Source: CBDVBZ01 sp965372355
GTDB lineage: Bacteria > Krumholzibacteriota > Krumholzibacteriia > WVZY01
Direction of reading: 5' to 3'
Length of the DNA: 47,025 nt
Assembly (NCBI GenBank): GCA_965372355.1
Contig: CBDVBZ010000008.1
Location: forward strand, 1 to 47,025
The notes beneath the pieces were generated by a model. It saw nothing but the letters and a program-made list of their open reading frames with translations, was not told where the DNA came from and made no database searches. The translations under genes were made by a program, and so were the position numbers. The stretch's first letter is position 1. The number at the start of each line of letters is the position of its first letter. Shown here piece by piece: positions 40,541-47,025 of the stretch.

Positions 40541-40957
40541 ATGAGCTGGACTTGCCCAAACTGCAAAAGGACATTCCGACACACAAACCAGTGGCATTCG
40601 TGCGTCCGCGTCAGTGTGGCCGATCACCTCAAAAACAGGTGCGACCCCGTCAAAAAACTACTGCAAAAGTTGATCGGTATCGTGACCGCGTTTGGAGCGG
40701 TCATTGTGGACCCCGTCAAAACGGCGATTCAATTCAAGGCCGGTGCGACGTTTCTATCAGTAAAGGTCAAAAAGGACTGCCTCCAACTGGAATTCCAGCT
40801 GCGCAACGGCGTCGACGAGTTTCCGATCTACCGAAGCGTGCGGGTGTCGAAGGAGCGGGTTCTCCACTTCGCCGTCCTCGAGGACCCTCAAGAAATCGAC
40901 GGGGCCGTTGTCGGGTGGCTCCGCGAGGCCTACGATCTCGTTGTTGATGCCGGTTGA
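40541..40957 (+). CDS. DUF5655-domain protein with Cys/His motif
   Basis: About 138 residues. N-terminal WTCPNCKRTFRHTNQWHSC has CxxC and H-x6-C groups that could bind a metal, followed by a DUF5655-like domain with LLQKLIGIVTAFGAVIVDPVKTAIQFKAG and VKVKKDCLQLEFQLRNGV. The family is of unknown function, sometimes in transport or small-molecule contexts. Starts at GTG 40532, ATG 40535 or ATG 40541 are all possible; the family usually begins a few residues before the CxxC, so I favour 40541. It lies just after the glycosyltransferase gene. Confidence 0.7.
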   Translation: MSWTCPNCKRTFRHTNQWHSCVRVSVADHLKNRCDPVKKLLQKLIGIVTAFGAVIVDPVKTAIQFKAGATFLSVKVKKDCLQLEFQLRNGVDEFPIYRSVRVSKERVLHFAVLEDPQEIDGAVVGWLREAYDLVVDAG

Positions 40958-40970
40958 GGGACCGAGGGAG

Positions 40971-41153
40971 GCCCTTACTCGGACCCTGTTCCCCACAAAC
41001 GGCAGTCCGGCTGCGGGCCCTGTCGTCGATTGCCCCACAAGTGCTCGCTTGCGCTCCGCTCTTGTGGGACGACGCCACCCGCAGCCTGCGCGGTGGGTCC
41101 TCGCTCGCCTGTCCTCTGAAAGAGGGTTCCCACAAAGGGTCCTACGTAAGGGC
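40971..41153. repeat. Large nested palindrome (183 bases)
   Basis: Paired arms nest inside each other: GCCCTTAC (40971-40978) with GTAAGGGC (41146-41153); GGACCCT (40981-40987) with AGGGTCC (41136-41142); GGCTGCGGG (41009-41017) with CCCGCAGCC (41078-41086); GTCGTC (41022-41027) with GACGAC (41068-41073); CCCACAAG (41034-41041) with CTTGTGGG (41061-41068). CCACAA recurs at about 40992, 41036, 41130 and 41171. It could be a structured RNA, a miniature mobile element or an extragenic palindrome; I recognise no known family. Confidence 0.6.
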
Positions 41154-41403
41154 TTTGCCCGCTCCCTCTCCACAAGGTGGCCAGGTGAGACCCCCGAGGA
41201 AGAGCCTCGCTCGCTGCCCAGAGGAACCATTGACTGAGACCCGCGAGATCGGGTAGGCTGGAGCGTAGATAGATAACTTCTCCGATTCCGGTGACCTAAG
41301 GCATCGAAGCTATGGGAGCCGGAACGGTTTGGGTGGCACGGGAAACGGTGATCCGCCTTCCGATTCGCACGGAATGATGCGATGAATTGAAAAGGAGAAG
41401 CCG
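41154..41403 (+). other. Leader of the molybdenum cofactor operon
   Basis: With the nested palindrome this makes 446 bases without a gene. It holds a hairpin ACCCG-CGAGAT-CGGGT (41239-41254), a direct repeat TCCGATTC (41281-41288 and about 41359-41366) and GGTGACC/GGTGATCC elements before moaA. The ribosome binding site AAAAGGAGAAG is good. Leaders of moaA often carry a molybdenum-cofactor riboswitch (Rfam RF01055), but I could not fold this one into that structure with confidence. Confidence 0.35.
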
Positions 41404-42414
41404 ATGGACGACCATGTCCTCGTGGATTCGTACGGGAGGCGTATGCGAACGCTACGTGTCTCTTTGACGGATCACTGCAACTTCCGCTGTGTTTACTGCA
41501 TGCCCCCAGAGGGGCTTCCAACGGTTTCCAAATCCCGCTATCTCACAGCTGCGGAGATCACCCGCTTTGTCAGTATCGTCGCAGGCCTTGGTGTAGAACG
41601 TTGCCGGTTGACCGGTGGTGAGCCGCTCCTGCGAAAGGACGTCGTGGGGATCACGCGCTCCATTAAGGGTGTGGCCGGCATACGCGAGGTCTCCATGACG
41701 ACGAACGGGAGTCTGCTGACTCAGTTTGCCGCGCCACTTCGAGAGGCCGGGCTGGACAGACTGAATATCAGTCTGGACAGCCTCGATGCGAGTCGTTTCG
41801 AGGATATTTCGCGGTCTCCCCAGTACGGGCGTGTACGGGACGGCATCGAGACGGCGGTGCGGCTTGGTTTTCCCGTAAAACTCAACGTGGTCGTCATCCG
41901 GGGCATGCCGGACGAGGAGATCATGGAGTTCGTGCGCATGGCCGTTGCCTGTGACATGGACGTTCGTTTTCTCGAATTCATGCCTCTGTGCGGATCGGGT
42001 TGGGAAGCGGATCGGGTCTACCCCGTTGGAGAAGTCCGTGAACTCGTTCGCACCGGTTTCGATCTGACGGAGCTCCCGCGAGCTGATCGGCCGGCGGAGA
42101 TGTTCTCGATAAGTGGTGGCAGCGGACGGGTCGGGTTCATCGCATCGCTCAGCGAACCGTTCTGCGACACGTGTTCGAGAATGCGCCTGACTGCGGACGG
42201 GAGTATTCGACCGTGTTTGTTCTCGAGTGATGAGTATCCTGTGGGCGATCTCCTGAAGGCCGGTGCATCGGACGGTCAGCTGATCGAGGCCGTTCGTCAT
42301 GCCGTGTGGAACAAGGCGGCAGGCAACGAGTTTGCCGAGCAACCCTTTCGCGCGGGGGAATCGACCGAGCGAGAGACGCGAACGGGTTCGTTTATTCGCA
42401 GTATTGGAGGATAA
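41404..42414 (+). CDS. moaA: GTP 3',8-cyclase MoaA
   Basis: 336 residues, radical SAM enzyme for the first step of molybdenum cofactor synthesis. The N-terminal SAM cluster motif is C-x3-C-x2-C at Cys25, Cys29 and Cys32 (CNFRCVYCMPPEG). LTGGEPLLRKD binds SAM. The second, C-terminal cluster has FCDTCSRMRLTADGSIRPC at about 254-271. The usual C-terminal GG of MoaA is present as the last two residues (IGG). First gene of the operon; its end overlaps the ribosome binding site of moaC. Confidence 0.96.
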   Translation: MDDHVLVDSYGRRMRTLRVSLTDHCNFRCVYCMPPEGLPTVSKSRYLTAAEITRFVSIVAGLGVERCRLTGGEPLLRKDVVGITRSIKGVAGIREVSMTTNGSLLTQFAAPLREAGLDRLNISLDSLDASRFEDISRSPQYGRVRDGIETAVRLGFPVKLNVVVIRGMPDEEIMEFVRMAVACDMDVRFLEFMPLCGSGWEADRVYPVGEVRELVRTGFDLTELPRADRPAEMFSISGGSGRVGFIASLSEPFCDTCSRMRLTADGSIRPCLFSSDEYPVGDLLKAGASDGQLIEAVRHAVWNKAAGNEFAEQPFRAGESTERETRTGSFIRSIGG

Positions 42415-42416
42415 CC

Positions 42417-43319
42417 ATGAAATCGGTGACGTCGAAGATATCGACGCTTCGGCGGGCGAGTGCGTCGGCCTGTGTGCGCGCGAATCCCAAGACGATCGAG
42501 CTTCTTCGATCGAACGATCTGCCAAAGAAGGACGTTCTCGTGGTGGCGCGAGTCGCCGGCACGGCGGCGGCCAAGAAGACACCCGATCTGATACCTTACT
42601 GTCATCCTTTGCCAATCGGGGCGGTCGAGATCGATTTTGAGGTACACAACGATCGCGTTGATATTCGATCCACAGTGGAAGCGGTATGGAAGACCGGCGT
42701 TGAAATGGAAGCGCTCACAGCGGTATCGGTGGCGGCGCTCACCATCTACGACATGCTCAAACCGGTCGACAAAAACATGGAAATCGAGGCGCTGCGGCTC
42801 GACGAGAAACGGGGCGGCAAAACCGATTTTGGCAAGCGGGTGCCCAGGGGGTTCAAGGCTGCGGTGATCGTCACGTCGGACAGCACGCATCAGGGGACGC
42901 GTAAGGACCGTTCCGGCAAGATCATCAAAGAGCGTCTGGAGTCGTTTGGCATCAAACCGAGCTATACCGTTCTGCCCGATGATCAGGAGGCCATTGTTGG
43001 GTTGATGCGCGAGTTGATCGCCGAGGACACGAACTTGATCGTAACAACGGGTGGGACCGGAGTGGGTCCGCGTGACGTAACGGTTGAGGCCACGCGACAG
43101 GTTATCGAACGTGAGATGCCGGGTGTGGCGGAGGCGGGGCGGGCGTATGGGCAAGAGCGCACGCCGTACGCGATGTTGTCGCGCGGTGTCGCAGGTGTTG
43201 CCGGTAAAACGATCATCGTCAATCTGCCCGGCTCGTCACGTGGCGCGGAGGAAACGATGACAGCAATCTTTCCAGGTATCCTGCATGCCTACGGCATGCT
43301 TCAGGGGGAGGGGCATTGA
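42417..43319 (+). CDS. moaCB: MoaC-MoaB/MogA fusion protein
   Basis: 300 residues. Residues 1-145 are MoaC, cyclic pyranopterin monophosphate synthase: AAAKKTPDLIPYCHPLPIG, MEALTAVSVAALTIYDMLKPVDKNM with the catalytic Asp-Lys and LDEKRGGKTDF. It starts a little later than usual and lacks the LTHVD segment. Residues 150-300 are a MoaB/MogA molybdopterin adenylyltransferase domain: AAVIVTSDSTHQGTRKDRSGKI, LIVTTGGTGVGPRDVTVEAT and INLPGSSRGAEET-like segment (VNLPGSSRGAEETM). The fusion ties the second and a later step of the pathway. ATG behind GGAGG that overlaps moaA's end; the stop overlaps the next start by one base. Confidence 0.93.
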   Translation: MKSVTSKISTLRRASASACVRANPKTIELLRSNDLPKKDVLVVARVAGTAAAKKTPDLIPYCHPLPIGAVEIDFEVHNDRVDIRSTVEAVWKTGVEMEALTAVSVAALTIYDMLKPVDKNMEIEALRLDEKRGGKTDFGKRVPRGFKAAVIVTSDSTHQGTRKDRSGKIIKERLESFGIKPSYTVLPDDQEAIVGLMRELIAEDTNLIVTTGGTGVGPRDVTVEATRQVIEREMPGVAEAGRAYGQERTPYAMLSRGVAGVAGKTIIVNLPGSSRGAEETMTAIFPGILHAYGMLQGEGH

Positions 43320-44068
43320 TGGACACGCTGCCCATCTGGCTCCCGGTGGCATTCTTTGCCATTGCGGTGATCTACTCGATGGCGGGGTTGGGGGGTGGCT
43401 GTGGTTACCTTGCCCTTCTTGCGCTAATCGGGTTATCTCACCAGATGATTCCGCAAACGGTTCTGATCTGCAATCTGGTCGTGAGCGCGGGCGGTGTCTG
43501 GCATTTCTATCGTGGCGGGCATTTCGACGCCGGAAAGGTGTTGCCATTCGTCGCCCTGTCGATACCCATGGCCTATTTGGGCGGTCGCATCTCGGTCGGA
43601 GAACAGGTGTTCATGATTCTGACCGGTGTTTCGCTGGCGGTTGCCGGGTCGCGAATGTTCATGGGAGGCAGCACGGGGACCTCGAAACGCTCGATCACGC
43701 GCGGACAGGCCTGGCGGCTCGGGCTGCCCATCGGCGGCGTACTCGGTTTGCTGGCGGGGATCGTCGGTATTGGTGGCGGAGTGTTTCTAGGACCGGTTCT
43801 GGTGCTCACCGGTTGGATGAAAGTGAAGCAGGCAGCGGCAACGGCCGCGCTATTTATATTCGTCAATTCCGGTGCCGGGCTCGCGGGGCAGTTCGCCAAA
43901 GGTGTCTATGTCAATGAAATGGTGATCCCTCTGGTGCTGGCCGCCCTGATTGGCGGTCAGATCGGATCGAGGGCCGGGTCCTACCACATGCCGACCGTCG
44001 GGGTGCGACGGGTATTGGCGGTGCTGGTTGTCGTTGTCGGGATGAAACTGGTATGGGGGGTTGTATGA
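43319..44068 (+). CDS. TauE/SafE-family permease in the molybdenum cofactor operon
   Basis: 249 residues, about eight membrane helices in two repeats. The two GIGGG-type motifs are visible as AGLGGGCGYLALLALIG (about 23-39) and AGIVGIGGGVFLGPVL (about 146-161), as in sulfite/sulfonate exporter TauE/SafE proteins. It lies between moaCB and moeA with start/stop overlap on both sides (TGATG and ATGA), so it is a true operon member. An anion such as sulfite, sulfate or molybdate is a reasonable substrate; no modABC is in the window. Confidence 0.85.
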   Translation: MDTLPIWLPVAFFAIAVIYSMAGLGGGCGYLALLALIGLSHQMIPQTVLICNLVVSAGGVWHFYRGGHFDAGKVLPFVALSIPMAYLGGRISVGEQVFMILTGVSLAVAGSRMFMGGSTGTSKRSITRGQAWRLGLPIGGVLGLLAGIVGIGGGVFLGPVLVLTGWMKVKQAAATAALFIFVNSGAGLAGQFAKGVYVNEMVIPLVLAALIGGQIGSRAGSYHMPTVGVRRVLAVLVVVVGMKLVWGVV

Positions 44069-45294
44069 TAACGCCGCGAACCGCCCAAGGATTGATCGCG
44101 GGTCACGCGAAGCGCCTCGGGTCGGTGAGCGTGCCGATCGAGGACGCACTGGGACACGTTCTGGCTGAGGCGGTTCGGTCGTCGATGTCATGGCCGCGTT
44201 TTGACAACTCGGCAATGGATGGGTTCGCAGTACGGTGGCACGACACGACGAATGCAGTGGCCCATCGCCCCGTGAGTCTCCAGATCGACGATACCGTGTT
44301 CGCCGGGGATAACGTCGCGCGGTCGTTGCGTGCGGGTCACGCGTGCGCAATCATGACCGGGGCCCCACTGCCAAAGGGCGCGGATACGATCATTCCGATT
44401 GAGGAGGCGCTTGTCCGCGGAACGCAACTCGTTGTCGGAGGACCTGTTGATCGTCACCGGCATGTTCGAAAGCAAGGTGAGGAAGTACGCAAAGGTGCTG
44501 TCGTTTTGCAGGCCGGGGATGTTATTCATCCTGGGACGATTGCGTGTCTGGCCACGTTCGGGCGGACGCATGTTCGTGTCGTTCGGAGACCGACGGTGTC
44601 GGTGATTACGACGGGTGATGAGGCAGTACCCCCCGGTAGACGTCTCGCCCAGGGGCAGATCTACGACAGCAACTCGTATATGGTGCGCGCGATGCTACGC
44701 CAGATGGGAATCGAGGTGTCCCGAAGCCGACGCGTCAAGGATCACCAGAGTGCCCTGGCCAATGCGATAAAGGCGGGGCTGGCCTCGAGCGACGTGTTGA
44801 TCGTGGTAGGCGGGGTTTCCGTTGGTAAGCGCGACTATGTTCGCCCGGTTCTCGACAAGCTGGGTGTGAAGCAGGTGTTCTGGGGGGTCGCGCAGAAACC
44901 GGGCAAACCCTTGTACTTTGGGGTCAAGGGACCAACAAGGAGAAAGCAGCTCGTGTTCGGGCTGCCCGGCAATCCAGCGAGCGCGTTTACGTGTTTCTAT
45001 GTCTATGTGTATGCCGCGTTGAAACGGATGGCCGGGTTCGACGTCATCGAGCTCCGCAAGGGCGCGCTGAAATCGGAAAAGGATGTGGTGCCGCTACCAA
45101 GCAAGTGGCGTTTTCTCAAGGCGCAACGGGGGGCGACCGGAAAGGTTCGTGCGCTCCCCCATCAGGGATCTCACATGATCACGTCGCTCTCGAAAACCGA
45201 TAGCCTCATCGTTGTTCCTCCGTCGGAGAAAGGTGTCGAGGTCGCCGGTGAAATGGAGGCTTACGAGCTTCCTTATATGGAGGACGACACATGA
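44065..45294 (+). CDS. moeA: Molybdopterin molybdotransferase MoeA
   Basis: 409 residues, normal MoeA length. It inserts molybdate into adenylated molybdopterin. Motifs: PRFDNSAMDGFAVR, FAGDNVARSLRAGHACAIMTGAPLPKGADTIIPIEE, the MoaB-like domain 3 with ITTGDE, GQIYDSNSYMVRAMLRQMG and GGVSVGKRDYVRPVLDKLG, and FGLPGNPASAFTCF. The last 70 residues are the C-terminal beta domain. ATG overlaps the permease stop (ATGA); stop overlaps moaD start (ATGA). Confidence 0.95.
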   Translation: MITPRTAQGLIAGHAKRLGSVSVPIEDALGHVLAEAVRSSMSWPRFDNSAMDGFAVRWHDTTNAVAHRPVSLQIDDTVFAGDNVARSLRAGHACAIMTGAPLPKGADTIIPIEEALVRGTQLVVGGPVDRHRHVRKQGEEVRKGAVVLQAGDVIHPGTIACLATFGRTHVRVVRRPTVSVITTGDEAVPPGRRLAQGQIYDSNSYMVRAMLRQMGIEVSRSRRVKDHQSALANAIKAGLASSDVLIVVGGVSVGKRDYVRPVLDKLGVKQVFWGVAQKPGKPLYFGVKGPTRRKQLVFGLPGNPASAFTCFYVYVYAALKRMAGFDVIELRKGALKSEKDVVPLPSKWRFLKAQRGATGKVRALPHQGSHMITSLSKTDSLIVVPPSEKGVEVAGEMEAYELPYMEDDT

Positions 45295-45539
45295 TTACTG
45301 TGGAGCTCTTGTTCTTTGCGCAACTCCGAGAGGCGCTCGGCAAGGATCGTGAGATTCTGAAAGTGGAAGAGGGGCGCACGATCGACGACGTGGTCGCGTC
45401 GCTGAAGGCTAGCGCCGAGTGGCAGGGGTTCGGTTCACTGCCCTTGACGTTTGCCGTCAACGAGCGGGTCGTTGCGGGGACGCACACACTTCGCGACGGG
45501 GAGCGTCTTGCGATCCTGACACCCGTGTCGGGAGGCTGA
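45291..45539 (+). CDS. moaD: Molybdopterin synthase small subunit MoaD
   Basis: 82 residues, ubiquitin-like sulfur carrier. FFAQLREALGKDREIL at the start, a central VNERVV segment, and the required C-terminal Gly-Gly that is thiocarboxylated before sulfur transfer by MoaE. Overlaps moeA by four bases and is followed four bases later by moaE, as expected for the synthase pair. No moeB-like activating enzyme is in the window. Confidence 0.95.
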   Translation: MITVELLFFAQLREALGKDREILKVEEGRTIDDVVASLKASAEWQGFGSLPLTFAVNERVVAGTHTLRDGERLAILTPVSGG

Positions 45540-45543
45540 CGGA

Positions 45544-45939
45544 ATGATTACGGACAAACCGATTCATCTTGAAGAATACCTCACGGGCGGTTTCGACCCG
45601 AAGTGCGGTGCCGTCGTTACGTTCTCGGGTGTGGTACGATCGACGAACGAAGGCCGCAAGGTCACCGGTATTTTCTATGACTGTTACCGCGAGATGGCCG
45701 AGGCCGAGATCGGACGTCTCATCGACGATGTCGTGGCCGAGTGCCGGGTAAGTTCCTTGAGAGTGGTCCACCGGGTAGGGGAATTGACCGTCGGCGAACT
45801 GTCGCTGCTCGTCCTGGCTTCCTCAGAACACCGCCGCGAGGCGTTCGAGGCGACGCAGAGAGTGATCGATGAGATCAAGCAGCGGGTACCGATTTGGAAG
45901 AAGGAACGTTATGCCGACGCCCCGGCGGAATGGCTCTGA
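45544..45939 (+). CDS. moaE: Molybdopterin synthase large subunit MoaE
   Basis: 131 residues. It converts cyclic pyranopterin monophosphate to molybdopterin with sulfur from MoaD. Motifs: GAVVTFSGVVRSTNEGRKVTGIFYDCYREMAE, VVHRVGELTVGE, VLASSEHRREAFEA and IKQRVPIWKKERYAD with the conserved Lys pair and catalytic Lys near the C-terminus. Its end overlaps the mobA start by 29 bases. Confidence 0.95.
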   Translation: MITDKPIHLEEYLTGGFDPKCGAVVTFSGVVRSTNEGRKVTGIFYDCYREMAEAEIGRLIDDVVAECRVSSLRVVHRVGELTVGELSLLVLASSEHRREAFEATQRVIDEIKQRVPIWKKERYADAPAEWL

Positions 45940-46501
45940 CGCGAACGAGCCCCGTGTGCCCGTCTATATCCTGGCCGGAGGGCGAAGCCGCCGTTTTGGT
46001 AGCGACAAGGCAAGGGCCGAGATCGAGGGTCTGCCATTGATCCTTTATGTTGCGGAATCTCTGGCCGACGTCGCGGACAGCGTGACCGTAGTTGCAAGGG
46101 AGGCAAGCGTATACGCCGATCTCGGTCTGCGGACGATCGGCGACGTGGTTCGCAACAAGGGACCACTGGGTGGACTCTTGACCGCGATCGACGATCGCGG
46201 TCATGATGGATGGGTGTTCGTCACAGCCTGCGATTGGGTGGGCATCCAGGGTTGTTGGGTACGGCGTCTTCTCTCGGAGCGGCGTGCGGGTAGGGTGGTG
46301 CTCTTTGAATCGCCGCGCGATCAGCCGCTATTTGGTTTGTACCACACATCGGTTCGAGCCGCCGTTGCCAAACAAATCGAGCTCGGACGGCTAAAGATGC
46401 TGCATTTGCTGGAGGAGATCGATATTGTAAGGGTGCCTGCGCCTGATGGTTGGAACCGGGCTGTCAACTTGAACCAGCCGATGGATCGTTCGGAACCGTG
46501 A
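45911..46501 (+). CDS. mobA: Molybdenum cofactor guanylyltransferase MobA-like
   Basis: 196 residues. MobA-type nucleotidyl transferase: the GTP loop LAGGRSRRFGSDKA at about 20-33 (family form LAGGxSxRMGxDKA), GPLGGLLTAI, a metal-site segment TACDWVGI in place of the usual CDxP, and DQPLFGLYH for HPLxALYH. The shift of the CDxP motif means function could differ a little, but position at the end of a moa/moe operon supports attaching GMP to molybdopterin. ATG at 45911 with AAGGA upstream, inside the end of moaE. Confidence 0.85.
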   Translation: MPTPRRNGSDANEPRVPVYILAGGRSRRFGSDKARAEIEGLPLILYVAESLADVADSVTVVAREASVYADLGLRTIGDVVRNKGPLGGLLTAIDDRGHDGWVFVTACDWVGIQGCWVRRLLSERRAGRVVLFESPRDQPLFGLYHTSVRAAVAKQIELGRLKMLHLLEEIDIVRVPAPDGWNRAVNLNQPMDRSEP

Positions 46502-46602
46502 GCATGATCGCATACGGCGAACGGTCGCGTATCGGCAAGAGTGATCGAGGCTGGCGTCAAGCCGTGTGCCGCGTCGGCAGTCAACGAGGAGGATGGTGTG
46601 TC

Positions 46603-47025
46603 ATGTATCGCGTGATTGCTTTTGTTCTAGGAGTGGTCGTGTGTCTGTGGGTTCTGAACCCGGCGTACGCCCAGAAGGATCCAAAGCCATACGACGACTC
46701 AAAACCCAAGAAGAGTTCGGCCAAGTCGGATACGACAACGGTCGAGGAGTCGGAAACCGACAAGGCCAAAGCAGACAAGGCCGCAGCAGACAAGGCCAAA
46801 GCGGACAAAGCCGCAGCAGACAAGGCCAAAGCGGACAAAGCCGCAGCAGACAAGGCCGCAGCCGACAAGGCCGCAGCCGACAAAGCCGCAGCCGACAAGG
46901 CCAAAGCCGACAAGGCCAAAGCCGACAAGGCCAAAGCCGACAAGGCCAAAGCCGAGGAGTCGGAGACCAGGAAGTCAGAGGTCAAAACGCCGGAGGCCAA
47001 AAAGCCCGAGACCAGCAAGCCGGCT
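46603..47025 (+). CDS. Secreted pentapeptide-repeat (DKA) protein, truncated by window edge
   Basis: Starts at ATG 46603 with AGGAGG ten bases upstream and is open to the right edge (at least 141 residues). A signal peptide (MYRVIAFVLGVVVCLWVL, cleavage near AYAQ, about 25) is followed by a Lys/Ser/Asp-rich stretch (about 26-50), then 13 tandem five-residue units of the form (A)DKA(A/K) at about 52-116, then an Glu/Lys-rich segment. The composition resembles the helical middle of TolA-like proteins or histone-H1-like Lys/Ala repeats, so an extended periplasmic helix or cell-wall-binding tail is possible. No family recognised. Confidence 0.8.
   Translation, partial: MYRVIAFVLGVVVCLWVLNPAYAQKDPKPYDDSKPKKSSAKSDTTTVEESETDKAKADKAAADKAKADKAAADKAKADKAAADKAAADKAAADKAAADKAKADKAKADKAKADKAKAEESETRKSEVKTPEAKKPETSKPA
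46756..46950 (+). repeat. 13 x 15-base tandem repeat inside the secreted DKA protein gene
   Basis: 195 bases in 13 units of 15 bases encoding (A/T)DKA(A/K). Units differ mainly by gcc/gca/gcg and aaa/gca at fixed positions, so the array is likely to change length by slippage or recombination. Confidence 0.9.

Noticed and set aside
40971..41153. Nested palindrome as an integron attC site
   Set aside because: No RYYYAAC and GTTRRRY ends and no integrase or cassette genes nearby.
46581..47018. Minus-strand frame with Ala-Leu-Ser repeats
   Set aside because: Antisense shadow of the DKA repeat gene, whose plus-strand frame has a signal peptide and AGGAGG.

Overview
This window is a GC-rich chromosomal segment from a Gram-negative bacterium. 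Evidence for an outer membrane is an OprB-type porin and several proteins with signal peptides. Several sigma70-like promoters can be read directly (TTGACC-17-TATATA, TTGACC-17-TAGGAT, TTGCGA-17-TAGGAT, TTGATA-17-TACAAT). I see no IS element, CRISPR array, rRNA or tRNA. The gene mix (M56 peptidase with ExbD-like domains, DUF4412 protein, a PUFA-synthase-like megasynthase, very tight start/stop overlaps) suggests an uncultured or environmental lineage, but I cannot name the phylum from this window.

Layout. 1-425: C-terminal part of an HNH endonuclease gene. 501-2461 (minus): a BlaI/BlaR1-type sensor pair with a clear promoter and palindromic operator. 2532-3065: half of a DUF389 membrane protein. 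3117-7484 (minus): an iron operon, DtxR-FeoA fusion, FeoB, a small Cys-rich membrane protein and an OprB-type porin; the last two overlap by ATGA. 8140-19120: a lipid or polyketide locus: a long acyl-CoA dehydrogenase, a 2828-residue synthase (KS-AT-KS-ACPx3-KR-DH) and a phosphopantetheinyl transferase. It is followed by a NicO/TauE-like metal transporter and a Gph-like phosphatase. 20568-21856 (minus): a YtrA-type GntR repressor and a membrane protein.

22096-33427 is mostly housekeeping: asparagine synthetase AsnA, a cytidylate kinase-like protein, a 35-residue small ORF absent from a 60-residue cut-off, a trans-sulfuration PLP enzyme, a DUF4412 secreted protein, a voltage-gated K+ channel with a zinc-ribbon tail, a MATE exporter, a secreted alpha/beta hydrolase, a polytopic membrane protein and a dCMP-deaminase-like protein. 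33573-34733 (minus) is a TadE/TadG-like protein with a von Willebrand A domain. 35329-40522 is a surface polysaccharide block: AsnB-type amidotransferase, RmlC, an SDR epimerase, RmlD and a GT2 glycosyltransferase. 40541-40957 is a DUF5655 protein, followed by a large nested palindrome. 41404-46501 is a compact molybdenum cofactor operon: moaA, a moaC-moaB fusion, a TauE/SafE permease, moeA, moaD, moaE, mobA. The right edge cuts a secreted protein made of (A)DKA(A/K) pentapeptide repeats.

The best candidates for something new are: the megasynthase locus, whose three ACPs all carry Thr where the phosphopantetheine Ser is expected and whose two leaders share a 15-base motif; the 35-residue heptad-repeat mini-protein with its own strong terminator; the M56-ExbD fusion; and the nested palindrome before moaA. 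All calls come from reading the sequence and from remembered family motifs; no database search was run.
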